From Trueperaceae bacterium (GTDB lineage: Bacteria > Deinococcota > Deinococci > Deinococcales > Trueperaceae), in assembly GCA_023954415.1 (NCBI GenBank), contig JAMLIB010000002.1:316599-380598 (forward strand): a stretch of 64,000 nt of DNA. Reading direction: 5' to 3'. The notes beneath the pieces were generated by a model that saw only the letters and a list, made by a program, of their open reading frames with translations, was not told the origin of the DNA and did no database searches. Shown here in pieces: positions 53,111-61,325 of the stretch (its first letter is position 1; each line of letters opens with the position of its first letter). The translations under genes were made by a program, and so were the position numbers.

Positions 53111-54198
53111 GCCGGCGTCGCCTCGAAGGCGAAGCGGTCGTAGGCCCCCTCGCTCGGCAGGCCTTTCACGGCCCACAGCTCGCGCGTGCGCGGCCGCGTG
53201 ACCACGCCGCCGCACGTGCCAACGAACTTGGGCGCCGAGCCCCGGTAGCATATGGTGCCCGTGTGCCGCGTGACGGCCTTGAGGTCGTCCACCGTCAGGT
53301 CGTCGCGATCGAGGAGCCGCTCGGCGTCCGCAAGGCGCGCCTCGGAGCTGGCCTGGGAGGCCGGGTCGCGGGGGCGCTCGACCGCCTTGGTGTTCGCGCC
53401 AAGGTTGTGGTTCGTGTGCGCCACGGCCCGCCCGTCGAGGCGCGTGACGTGGCTCGCCGTCGGCATCGCCTCGACGTTGGCGCCGGCCCCGCTGGCGTCG
53501 AGCACGAGGTAGTTGTGCCCGCCAGCGAGCGGCGCCCTGGCCAGAGCCGCGAGCGCCCCCTCGAGGTCCTCGGCCTTGAGCATCTCGCGCACGACGAACG
53601 GCCACGTGACGCCCGGACGTCCGTCGGCGCCCATGAGGTTGTTGATGCCCACCGAGAGGCCGGCCTCGTTCATGCCGATCATCGCCAGCGCCCCGGCGGT
53701 CGTGAACGCGAGGAAGTCGGGGGCGTCCTTCGGACGGCCCCGCAGGAGCACGACGTGCTCCGTCGAGTCCTCGTGCATGTCCCAGGTCTGGCCGAAGGCC
53801 GCCGCGCCGTCGGCCATGCGCGCGCCCGGCACGAGGAAGGCCGTGCAGTCGTCGACGGCCGCCGTCTCGAGGCCCGCGCCGCCGCCGGCCGCCACCGTGT
53901 CGATGAAGTCCGTGAAGCCGCCGACCACGACCAGCTCGGCGAGCGAGAGGTCGGTAGCCCGCGCCATGCCTTCCAGCTCGGTCACGAGGTCGGGGGCGTA
54001 AGCGCCGTGCGCCTCGAGGCAGGCGTCAGCCAGGGCTAGGACGGCGCGCCTGCTCAGCTCGCGGCCGGTCCACGCCGCGCCGCCTGCGAGCGCCACGCGC
54101 TCCGTGGCGTACGTGCGGATGGCCGCGCGGAACGCCTTGCCGTGGGTCAGCCCGAAGTCGAAGGGCGACCCCTTCAGGTCTAGGGTAGGAACCGACAT
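53107..54198 (-). CDS. C45-family N-terminal nucleophile hydrolase/acyltransferase
   Basis: A 363-residue Ntn-hydrolase of the acyl-CoA:6-aminopenicillanic acid acyltransferase family. The nucleophile Cys, exposed by self-cleavage in the family, lies in VDDCTAFLVPG; GQTWDMHEDSTEHVVLLRG, GMNEAGLSVGINNL and AHTNHNL are the other conserved blocks. Members form or break amide bonds. TATGAT (complement of 54208-54213) nine bases before ATG 54198 sets the start. With a GNAT overlapping it and potA upstream, it could remove acyl groups from imported N-acyl polyamines. Confidence 0.8.
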   Translation of the reverse strand: MSVPTLDLKGSPFDFGLTHGKAFRAAIRTYATERVALAGGAAWTGRELSRRAVLALADACLEAHGAYAPDLVTELEGMARATDLSLAELVVVGGFTDFIDTVAAGGGAGLETAAVDDCTAFLVPGARMADGAAAFGQTWDMHEDSTEHVVLLRGRPKDAPDFLAFTTAGALAMIGMNEAGLSVGINNLMGADGRPGVTWPFVVREMLKAEDLEGALAALARAPLAGGHNYLVLDASGAGANVEAMPTASHVTRLDGRAVAHTNHNLGANTKAVERPRDPASQASSEARLADAERLLDRDDLTVDDLKAVTRHTGTICYRGSAPKFVGTCGGVVTRPRTRELWAVKGLPSEGAYDRFAFEATPA

Positions 54199-54259
54199 GG
54201 TGAGCACATCATAGGCCCGCGCGCCGTCCGGCACCTCGCCGGCCGCGCGCCGACCGCCC

Positions 54260-55387
54260 TCAGGCGAGCACCGAGCCGTGCTCGGTCGCCCAGCTCAGGC
54301 GCACGGGGGTCCCCTCCGCGAGCATGCCGCTGAAGCCGTGCTGCTGGTTCTGAACGCGCGCCACGACGGTGACGCCGCCGGCCACCTCGACCTGGTAGCG
54401 GGCGTCCGTGCCCAGGTACGTGGCGCCGATGACCCTACCGGGCAGCGCCGACTGGCCCGGCAACAGGTCGGGCGGAGCGTCGGTCGCGACGTTCTCGACC
54501 GCGAGCTTCTCCGGTCGCAGCGCTAGCGCCACGCCGTTGCCGACGACGAGGTCCGGGTCGCGCACCGCTCCGGTGAGGACGGTGCCGTCGGCCAGCCGCA
54601 CGCGGCCCTCGGAGCCGGACTTCGCCTCCAGCACGCCGGGCAGGAAGTTCGTCTCGCCGATGAAGTCCGCGACGAAGCGTCCGGACGGACGCTCGTAGAT
54701 GTCCTCCGGTCGGCCGACCTGCAGCACCTCGCCCATGTTCATGACCGCGATGCGGTCCGCCATGGTGAGCGCCTCCTCCTGGTCGTGGGTGACGAATACG
54801 AACGTGATGCCGACCTGCTGCTGCAAGCGCTTGAGCTCGAACTGCATGGCGCGCCGCAGCTTGAGGTCGAGGGCGCCAAGGGGCTCGTCGAGCAGGAGGA
54901 CGCTCGGGCGGTTGACGAGGGCGCGCGCCAACGCGACCCGCTGGCGCTGGCCGCCGGAGAGCTGGAGGGGTTTGCGCCGCTCCACGTTGGGGAGCCGCAC
55001 CATCTCGAGGGCCTCGCCGGCCCGCGCGCGGGCCTCGGCCGCTGGCACGCGCGCCATGCGCATGCCGAACATGACGTTCTGGATGACGGTCATGTGGGGG
55101 AAGAGGGCGTAGTCCTGGAACACCGTGTTGACCGGCCGGTGGAACGAGGGGATGCCGCGCATGGACCGGCCGCTCAGGAGCAACTCGCCAGAGTCGGGGT
55201 CCTCGAAGCCGGCTATGACGCGCAGCGTAGTGGTCTTGCCACAGCCGGACGGGCCGAGCATGGCGAAGAACTCGCCCTCGCGGATCTCGAGGTCGATGTC
55301 GTTCACGGCCCGCACGGCGGACTTGGTCCGAGGGTCGATGAACTCCTTGACCAGGTTGCGGATCTCTACAGCTGGCGCCGGCGTCAT
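54260..55387 (-). CDS. potA: Spermidine/putrescine ABC transporter ATPase PotA
   Basis: A 375-residue importer ATPase with Walker A GPSGCGKTTT, Q-loop VFQDYALFPHM, signature LSGGQRQRVALARAL, Walker B VLLLDEPLGALD and switch FVTHDQEEA. A C-terminal TOBE domain (about 280-375) is present, as in PotA. It energises PotB-PotC. A TAGGAT hexamer lies 12 bases before the ATG at 55387. It lies between potD and the C45 gene; a hairpin separates it from potD. Confidence 0.92.
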   Translation of the reverse strand: MTPAPAVEIRNLVKEFIDPRTKSAVRAVNDIDLEIREGEFFAMLGPSGCGKTTTLRVIAGFEDPDSGELLLSGRSMRGIPSFHRPVNTVFQDYALFPHMTVIQNVMFGMRMARVPAAEARARAGEALEMVRLPNVERRKPLQLSGGQRQRVALARALVNRPSVLLLDEPLGALDLKLRRAMQFELKRLQQQVGITFVFVTHDQEEALTMADRIAVMNMGEVLQVGRPEDIYERPSGRFVADFIGETNFLPGVLEAKSGSEGRVRLADGTVLTGAVRDPDLVVGNGVALALRPEKLAVENVATDAPPDLLPGQSALPGRVIGATYLGTDARYQVEVAGGVTVVARVQNQQHGFSGMLAEGTPVRLSWATEHGSVLA

Positions 55388-55437
55388 GGTTTGGCGCACA
55401 TCCTAACCGAAGGCGGGAGCGCCGAGCGAGCAGACGA

Positions 55438-55469
55438 AAGGGCCGCGGATCTCGCGGTCCGCGGCCCTT
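55438..55469 (-). terminator. Hairpin between potD and potA
   Basis: AAGGGCCGCGGA pairs with TCCGCGGCCCTT, 12 for 12, around an 8-base loop. On the minus strand the stem ends CCCTT and is followed by TCGTCTG. It lies 25 bases after the potD stop and could partly terminate transcription or stabilise potD mRNA. Confidence 0.65.
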
Positions 55470-55494
55470 CCCTACGCAGCCGGCGAACGCCCTA

Positions 55495-56559
55495 CTAGCG
55501 CCCGACGAAGATCTTGACCATGTCCCAGGCGTCGTTGAGGAGCGGCTCGCGGGCCTCGGACTGCTCGGCGAAGAAGAGACGCGCCTTCGTCTCGTCGCTC
55601 GGGTAGATGGCCGGGTCCTCGGCGAGCTCCTCGTCGATGAGGCCGTCGTCGAGGGCGGCCAGGTTCGGGGTCCCGAAGGCCGTGTAGTTAGAGATGTCGG
55701 CGCCGACCTGCGGCCAGAGGATGTAGTCGATGAACGCCTCGGCGAGGGCTTTGTTCGGAGCGCCCTTGGGGATGGCGAGGCTGTCGACCCAGAAGTTCGT
55801 GCCCTCCTCCGGGATGACGTAGGCGTAGGTGTCGCACCCGCACTCGTCCATGACCTGGAAGATGTCGCCGGAGTACTCGACCACGATGTCGGCCTCGCCG
55901 CGCGCGAGGATCTCCTGGCCATCGTCCTGGGCGATGTAGATGACGTTGCGGCCGTTGTCGATCAGGAACTGCGCGGCCTCGTCGATGTCGGCGGCGCTCT
56001 CGCTGTTGGGGTCCTTGCCGACCATCAGCAGGCCCATGCCGAGCATCGCGGTGGTGTCCTGCAGCCAGGCTACCGGGCCGTCGTAAGCGAACATGTCTGC
56101 CCACGAGGCGATCTCGCCGACCTTGTCGACGTTGTAGCCGATGCCGACGGTGCCCCACTGGTACGGGACCGTGTACTCGTTGCCCGGGTCGAACGGCAGG
56201 TTCATGAACGTGGCGTCCAGGTTGCCGAGGTTCGTGAGCTTGCCGTGGTCGATCTTCTCGAGGAGCCCTTCCCTGATCATGGTCGGGACGTTGGCGTTGG
56301 TCGGCACCACGATGTCGTAGCCGGGGTTCCCTTGGCGCAGGCGCACGACCATGTCCTCGTCGGAGCCGTACGTGTCGTAGATGACGCGCACGCCGCAGGC
56401 GGCCTCGAAGTTCGAGATGGTGTCGTCGGCCACGTACGTGGCCCAGTTGTAGACGCTCAGGGTCTGGCCCGCGAAGCCGTCCGGGCAGGTCCAGTCCGTC
56501 TGAGCGGCGGCGGCCGAGACGACGACGGCCACTAGGCAGGCAGCGATGGTTCTACGCAT
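55495..56559 (-). CDS. potD: Spermidine/putrescine-binding protein PotD
   Basis: A 354-residue exported binding protein. The signal peptide ends near SAAAAQ (about residue 20). Typical PotD blocks are LSVYNWATYVADDTISNFEA, YDIVVPTNANVPTMI, YQWGTVGIGYN and EYSGDIFQVMDECG; acidic residues in these contact the polyamine amines. It delivers putrescine or spermidine to PotB-PotC. AGGA precedes the ATG at 56559. It is the first gene of the potD-potA-C45-GNAT string. Confidence 0.92.
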   Translation of the reverse strand: MRRTIAACLVAVVVSAAAAQTDWTCPDGFAGQTLSVYNWATYVADDTISNFEAACGVRVIYDTYGSDEDMVVRLRQGNPGYDIVVPTNANVPTMIREGLLEKIDHGKLTNLGNLDATFMNLPFDPGNEYTVPYQWGTVGIGYNVDKVGEIASWADMFAYDGPVAWLQDTTAMLGMGLLMVGKDPNSESAADIDEAAQFLIDNGRNVIYIAQDDGQEILARGEADIVVEYSGDIFQVMDECGCDTYAYVIPEEGTNFWVDSLAIPKGAPNKALAEAFIDYILWPQVGADISNYTAFGTPNLAALDDGLIDEELAEDPAIYPSDETKARLFFAEQSEAREPLLNDAWDMVKIFVGR

Positions 56560-56708
56560 CTGTCCTCCGACTTGCAAGCGCCGCGTGTGCGCGGCTCGAA
56601 TGGACGGCAGGCGCTGGCCACGACTGCTTCGAGACCCCTGCCGCCGCGTGCGTAGGGGGCAGGTTAGCACCTGCGGCAGCGGCTCGTCGTGCGGCGCCGG
56701 GCGCTCCG

Positions 56709-57593
56709 TCAGCGGCCCGAGGAGTTGACGACCTTGTCGAGGATCGGGTCGGACAGCACGCGCCTCAGCACGTTGATGAAGTGCGCGTCGGAGCCCACGA
56801 AGTAGCGCGTCCGCATCCGCCGCTCCGAGAGGGCGCGGTACACGGCGCGCGCAACCGCCTCCGGCCGCGTGCCGTGCTTGGCGGCGAAGTTGGCGCCGGC
56901 CGCGAGGTCCTTGACGAGCTCGCCGTAGTACTCGCGCGCCTTGGGGCCCATCTCGTCCATGCGGACGAGGCCCTCCTCCAACGACTTCTCCCAGATGGGG
57001 GTGGCGATGCGCCCCGGCTCGACGACCGACACCTTGACCTTGTGCGGGGCCAGCTCGCGTCTGAACGCGTCTGCGACGGCCTCGAGGGCGAACTTGGAGG
57101 CGGCGTAAGCGCCTAGGAGCCTGGAGGACACGAGACCGGAGACGGAGCCGACGAACACCAGCCGCCCCGGCCGCTCCCGCACGAGCGGGAGGAACGCCTG
57201 GGCGACGGCGACCTGGCCGACCACGTTGACCTCGAGCTGCCGCCTCAGGTCGTCGAGGCGCAGGAACTCCATGGGACCGGCTGTGGCGATCCCCGCGTTG
57301 TTGACGAGCCCGTGGAAGTGCCCGCCGTCGAGCTCCGCGTTCACGCGCTCGGCGGCCGCCGCGACCTGGCCTTCGTCAGTGACGTCGAGGAAGAGGAGCC
57401 GCAAGTCGTCGGACGTGCCGAAGCGCGCTTCCGCCTCGACGCGCAGGGAGTCGCCGTCCTCGCCGCGGCGCACGCCCGCGTACACCGTGAACCCCCGCTC
57501 GAGCAGGTAGGCCACCACCGCACGGCCGATGCCAGTAGATGCACCGGTGACGGCCACCACACGCCTGTGGCCGGAGTGACCGCCTTCTCCCAC
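56709..57593 (-). CDS. Short-chain dehydrogenase/reductase
   Basis: A 294-residue NAD(P)-dependent oxidoreductase. Cofactor motif VTGASTGIGRAV (TGX3GXG), structural motif LVNNAGIA, catalytic Ser in FVGSVSGLVSS and YAASK with Tyr/Lys. GTG 57593 is preferred because TAGGAT (complement of 57601-57606) ends seven bases upstream. Substrate unknown. It stands alone between potD and the thioesterase operon. Confidence 0.87.
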   Translation of the reverse strand: MGEGGHSGHRRVVAVTGASTGIGRAVVAYLLERGFTVYAGVRRGEDGDSLRVEAEARFGTSDDLRLLFLDVTDEGQVAAAAERVNAELDGGHFHGLVNNAGIATAGPMEFLRLDDLRRQLEVNVVGQVAVAQAFLPLVRERPGRLVFVGSVSGLVSSRLLGAYAASKFALEAVADAFRRELAPHKVKVSVVEPGRIATPIWEKSLEEGLVRMDEMGPKAREYYGELVKDLAAGANFAAKHGTRPEAVARAVYRALSERRMRTRYFVGSDAHFINVLRRVLSDPILDKVVNSSGR

Positions 57594-57606
57594 GCCACGT
57601 ATCCTA

Positions 57607-58013
57607 ACTGCTCCGGCTTGTGACGAGAACGGGCTTCCGGGTCCGTGGCGCCGGGTCTTTCCCGGCACTGCTTTCCGAAGAGCGGCACGTATGCCACGAG
57701 ACTCGGAAGCTCCCCAGCGGTCTCGAAGGGCTCGAGCTCGGGGCCTCGCCTTCTCAGCCGACCGCGCCCTGTATATCCGCCGTGGGCGCTTAGGTGAGGA
57801 ACCTCATCGGTCACGGGCGTCGGCCCGCTAGGCCGTGCCTCGAACCCCTACCGCTTCGACTTGAAGCGTAGCGGCCGGCGGTCGGCTCCCGCCAGGGACC
57901 AAAGTCCTGCGCATGGCCGCGTGCCGCGTCGTAGCAAGCCACCGCGCGGCACGCACGGCGTGTTCGCCCCTGTGCTGCACCCGACCCACGGCGGCGCCCT
58001 GCCGCCTCGGCTG
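57607..58013. other. Non-coding stretch between SDR and thioesterase genes
   Basis: About 400 GC-rich bases. I see no gene, tRNA or clear terminator. CGCTTC-N5-GAAGCG (minus strand, about 57860) is a modest inverted repeat. A GGTTCGAGGC string nearby recalls a T-arm but has no matching stems. Confidence 0.5.
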
Positions 58014-58472
58014 CTACCCTTCCTGCCAGCTCCTGAACAGCTCCCGCATCCGGTCGGGCACGCGCACCGGCCCGTTCGTCGCGTAATCGAACGTGACGGC
58101 GACCGCCTCGACCTCGGCAGCGACCGCAGTGGCGACCGCAGTGGCGACCGCGGCTGCCCCCTCGGGAGCGGCTGCGGTCGCGACCGCAGCCCCCGCCCCG
58201 CCCCCGGCGAGCACGACCTGCCGCATGGTGATGCTGGTGTTGCCGACGCGCTCCACCCACGTCTCGACACTCACGCGCTCCCCCAACCGCACCTGGCGGC
58301 GGTAATCGAGCGCGAGGCGCGCGAGGATGAAACCGCCCGGCTCTATGCCGAGCGCGCGCATGAACTCGACGCGCCCCAGCTCGGCGTAAGTGGCGTAGAC
58401 CGCGTTGTTGATGTGCCCCAGGGCGTCCGTGTCGGCGAACCGGACCTGGATCTCCGTGCGGTGGCGCTTCAC
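58014..58472 (-). CDS. Acyl-CoA thioesterase, 4HBT hot-dog family
   Basis: A 152-residue hot-dog thioesterase. RFADTDALGHINNAVYATY holds the catalytic Asp of the 4-hydroxybenzoyl-CoA thioesterase type. Between strands 3 and 4 about 25 residues of Ala/Val/Thr/Glu repeat (TAVATAVAAEVEA) are inserted, encoded by a 12-bp tandem repeat. The GTG start overlaps the mutM stop (GTGA). Substrate unknown. Confidence 0.8.
   Translation of the reverse strand: MKRHRTEIQVRFADTDALGHINNAVYATYAELGRVEFMRALGIEPGGFILARLALDYRRQVRLGERVSVETWVERVGNTSITMRQVVLAGGGAGAAVATAAAPEGAAAVATAVATAVAAEVEAVAVTFDYATNGPVRVPDRMRELFRSWQEG
58121..58156. repeat. 12-bp tandem repeat inside the thioesterase gene
   Basis: Three units of CGACCGCAGTGG, the third diverged, encode repeating Ala-Thr-Ala-Val. 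A nearby inverted copy (GCTGCGGTCGCGACCGC, about 58180) suggests the segment grew by slippage. Because 12 is a multiple of 3, copy number can change without a frameshift. Confidence 0.75.
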
Positions 58473-59407
58473 GCGCCTCCCTTCCCGCCGCGTGGCGGGG
58501 CAGCGCGGCGGGCGGCCTTAGGGTCCCGAGCGCGCTCCGCGCCGGCACGCGACCGCGCGGCCGACACGGTCGGCCGCGCCGCGCCCGGCGCCGGCTGGCA
58601 CGTCGGGCAGTGCGTCGTGCCCCGCTGCCCGACGACGGAGCGCTCCATCTCCGTCCCGCAGCGGGGGCACGCCTCGCCGGCGCGGCCGTAGGCGAGGAGC
58701 TGACGCGCGTACTCGCCCGTCCCGCCACGCACGGTGCGGTAGTCGGACAGCGTCGTGCCCTGGGCGGCGACGGCCGCAGCCAGCACCTCACGGATGGCGG
58801 CGTGCAAGGCGGCGACCTGGTCCTCGCCCAGCCAGGCGGCCGACGTGAGGGGGTGGATGCCGGCGCGCCACAACGCCTCGTCGGCGTAGATGTTGCCGAC
58901 GCCGGCCACGGGCCGCTGGCTCAGGAGGTACGCCTTGACGGGCATGGTGGAGCGCGCGCAGGCGGCCGCCAGGCCGGTGTGGGTGAAGTCGTCGCCGAGC
59001 GGTTCGGGGCCGAGGGCCGCGAGCGTTGGCAAGGTCGGGTAGCGACCGGCGTCGACGACGAGGAAGCGTCCGAAGCGGCGCGGGTCGATGAAGAAGAGCG
59101 TGCCGGGGTCGCCGCCCGAGAGCTCGACCTTGACGCGCAGGTGGGTGGACGCGCGCAGGTCCGGCGCGTGGTCGGCTATCACGCCCGTCATGCCGAGGTG
59201 CGCCACGAGCTCCAGACCGCCGCTCAAGGGCATGAGGAGGAACTTGCCGCGCCGCCCGACGCCCTCGATGAGCCTGCCTGCGAGGCGCTCCAGGCCGGCG
59301 TACTTGGGCCCCGCCGGCGCTAGCAGGTCTACTGAGCGGACTTCGCGCCCAGTTAGCCACGGCGCCAACTCGCGCCGCACGGTCTCGACCTCAGGTAGTT
59401 CTGGGAT
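58469..59407 (-). CDS. mutM: Formamidopyrimidine-DNA glycosylase, apparent AUC start
   Basis: A 312-residue repair enzyme that removes 8-oxoguanine. PELPEVETVRREL must begin the mature protein because Pro1 is the nucleophile; RRGKFLL, GVGNIYADEALW and the zinc finger CPRCG-X14-CPTC are present. The codon before Pro is ATC (59405-59407), with GGGGAGG seven bases upstream. No ATG, GTG or TTG occurs at a usable distance in frame. The start overlaps the end of hisA by 17 bases. A 37-residue basic, Ala/Arg-rich tail follows the zinc finger. Confidence 0.85.
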   Translation of the reverse strand: MPELPEVETVRRELAPWLTGREVRSVDLLAPAGPKYAGLERLAGRLIEGVGRRGKFLLMPLSGGLELVAHLGMTGVIADHAPDLRASTHLRVKVELSGGDPGTLFFIDPRRFGRFLVVDAGRYPTLPTLAALGPEPLGDDFTHTGLAAACARSTMPVKAYLLSQRPVAGVGNIYADEALWRAGIHPLTSAAWLGEDQVAALHAAIREVLAAAVAAQGTTLSDYRTVRGGTGEYARQLLAYGRAGEACPRCGTEMERSVVGQRGTTHCPTCQPAPGAARPTVSAARSRAGAERARDPKAARRAAPPRGGKGGA

Positions 59408-60092
59408 AACCGATCCTCCCCTCGTACAGGGCGCGGCCGACGATCGCTCCCTGGAGCCCGAGGCGCTCGTACACGTCCAGGTCGGCGTCCGTGCCCACCC
59501 CGCCGCCCGCCATGAGCGTGCCGGGGAACGCGTCGCGCATGCGCGCCACCGGCTCCTCGTCCACGCCGCGCATGGTGCCATCGCGGGAGATGTCCGTGTA
59601 GATGACGTGCGTAACGCCACGAGCGACCATCCGGCCGGCGAGTTGGACGGCGTCGAGCTCCGTCGTCTCCGCCCAACCGCGCACGGCGACGCGGCCGCCG
59701 CGCGCGTCTATCGAGACGCATACGCGCTCCGGGCCGAACTCCTCGAGCAGGGCGCTCACCACGTCCGGGTCGGTGATGGCGACGGTGCCGAGCACCACAC
59801 GGTCGAGCACCGCGAGCCACTCGCGCCCGGCTGCGACGCTCCTGACCCCGCCGCCCAGCTCGACCTTGGCGCCGACCCCTGCGGCGAGGCGGGCGACCGC
59901 CTGCGCGTTCTGGCCGCTGCCGATGGTGGCGTCGAGGTCGACCACGTGCAGCCAGGTCGCGCCGAGGGCGTCCCACTTCCGGGCGGCCTCGAGCGGATCG
60001 GCGAAGTAGACGGTCTCGCGCCCGGGGTCGCCCTCGAAGAGCCGCACCGCGCGGCCTTGCTGGATGTCTATGCAGGGAACGACGAGGAACAT
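59391..60092 (-). CDS. hisA: Phosphoribosylformimino-AICAR-phosphate isomerase HisA
   Basis: A 233-residue TIM-barrel enzyme of histidine synthesis that converts ProFAR to PRFAR. VPCIDIQQGRAVRL holds the first catalytic Asp and YTDISRDGTM the second; VELGGGVRS and MAGGGVGTDADL bind the two phosphates. TATGCT lies 11 bases before the ATG. No other his gene is in the window. It overlaps mutM, which overlaps the thioesterase gene. Confidence 0.92.
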   Translation of the reverse strand: MFLVVPCIDIQQGRAVRLFEGDPGRETVYFADPLEAARKWDALGATWLHVVDLDATIGSGQNAQAVARLAAGVGAKVELGGGVRSVAAGREWLAVLDRVVLGTVAITDPDVVSALLEEFGPERVCVSIDARGGRVAVRGWAETTELDAVQLAGRMVARGVTHVIYTDISRDGTMRGVDEEPVARMRDAFPGTLMAGGGVGTDADLDVYERLGLQGAIVGRALYEGRIGYPRTT

Positions 60093-60152
60093 GTCGGCTA
60101 TGGAGCATACCCGGTGCGCGTCGGCGGGCCGGGTCTCCTGCGACTGGTCGCG

Positions 60153-61325
60153 CTAACCCGCCACCGCGGGCAACACGACGCCGAGGACAGCCCCCTCGCC
60201 AGGCACGCCGTTGCTGGCGGCCGTCACGGTGCCGCCGTGCAGCGTAGTTATCGCCTTGACGATGGCGAGCCCCAGCCCGCTGCCCCTGCGCGTGTCCTGC
60301 CTATGCCCCTGCACGAAGCGCTCGAACACGACGTCGAGCTCGTCCTGTCGGATGCCGGGGCCTTGGTCGGAGACGCTCAGCCTAACGGTCCCGCCCTCCC
60401 GAGCGACGCGCACCGTCACGACGCCGCCTTCGGGGCTGACGGCGATGGCGTTGTCGAGCAGGTTCATGACTACCTGCTGGAGCCGGGCCGGGTCGGCTCG
60501 CACGGTGGCCGGCTCGACGTCGGCGACGAGCTCGACGCCGTGCTTGGCCGCCACGGGGCGCAGCATCGCCATCACGTCCTTGGCGAGGTCGCCGGCGTCG
60601 AGGTCCTGCGGCTCGAGCTGGAGGTGGTGGCTCTCGGCCAGGGAGAGCGTCCTCAGGTCCTGGACGAGCCGCGTGAGCAGCGCGACGTGGTTCTGCAGGA
60701 CGGCCAGCTCCTCCTTGGAGGCCGGTACTATGCCGTCGCCCATGGCCTCCAGCCGGAGCTGCATGGCCGCGAGGGGGTTGCGCAGCTCGTGGGCGGTGTC
60801 GGCCAGCATGGCCTGGCGGCCGCCCTCGTAGCGCTCCAGGGCCTCGGCCAGGCTGTTGAAGTCCGTCGCCAGTTCCCGCGCCTCCTCCGGCCACCTGCCG
60901 GACGGCTCCGCGATCCTCACGCTCCAGTCGCCGGTGGCGAGCTTCTTGACGGTGCCGGACACGGCCTCGATGGGCCTCACGAGGCTGCGCGACAGCCAGA
61001 GCGCCAGGAGCCCGGCCACTCCGACGGCCAAGAGCAGCCCGACCACGACGGCCTCGTTGCGCGCTCGCCGCTGCTGGGCGAGGAAGTCGAAGAGCCGACG
61101 GCTCTCCTCCTGGAAGAAGTTGGGGTCGTCGGGACCCGCGGGCTCGCCGTACGCGGGGGGCGGGTGCGGCGGGCCCATCTCCTTCTGGACCCTGCCCTTG
61201 AAGTCGTCGGGCAAGCTCGCGAGCGTGCGCCAGTCGGCCACGCGCTGCGCGAGCGGGACGATGGCGATGGCCAGGGCGACGACGACGAGCATGGCCAGCG
61301 CCGTCCGCCAGACGAGCCTGTTCAT
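60153..61325 (-). CDS. Sensor histidine kinase
   Basis: A 390-residue membrane kinase. Two transmembrane helices (about 7-28 and 92-113) flank a Pro-rich outer domain, followed by a HAMP domain (LSRSLVRPIEAVSG), the phospho-His in LADTAHELRNPLAAMQLRLE, and ATPase boxes N (VVMNLLDNAIAVSPEGG), G1 (DQGPGI) and G2 (GSGLGLAI). It overlaps the response regulator gene by ATGA. The signal sensed is unknown. Confidence 0.92.
   Translation of the reverse strand: MNRLVWRTALAMLVVVALAIAIVPLAQRVADWRTLASLPDDFKGRVQKEMGPPHPPPAYGEPAGPDDPNFFQEESRRLFDFLAQQRRARNEAVVVGLLLAVGVAGLLALWLSRSLVRPIEAVSGTVKKLATGDWSVRIAEPSGRWPEEARELATDFNSLAEALERYEGGRQAMLADTAHELRNPLAAMQLRLEAMGDGIVPASKEELAVLQNHVALLTRLVQDLRTLSLAESHHLQLEPQDLDAGDLAKDVMAMLRPVAAKHGVELVADVEPATVRADPARLQQVVMNLLDNAIAVSPEGGVVTVRVAREGGTVRLSVSDQGPGIRQDELDVVFERFVQGHRQDTRRGSGLGLAIVKAITTLHGGTVTAASNGVPGEGAVLGVVLPAVAG

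Noticed and set aside
57840-57890. Possible tRNA or tmRNA fragment (GGTTCGAGGC)
   Set aside because: The flanking bases do not form a T stem, acceptor stem or anticodon arm.
58469-59620. mutM starting from an upstream ATG near 59620
   Set aside because: That extension is antisense-frame shadow of hisA and would bury the catalytic N-terminal proline.
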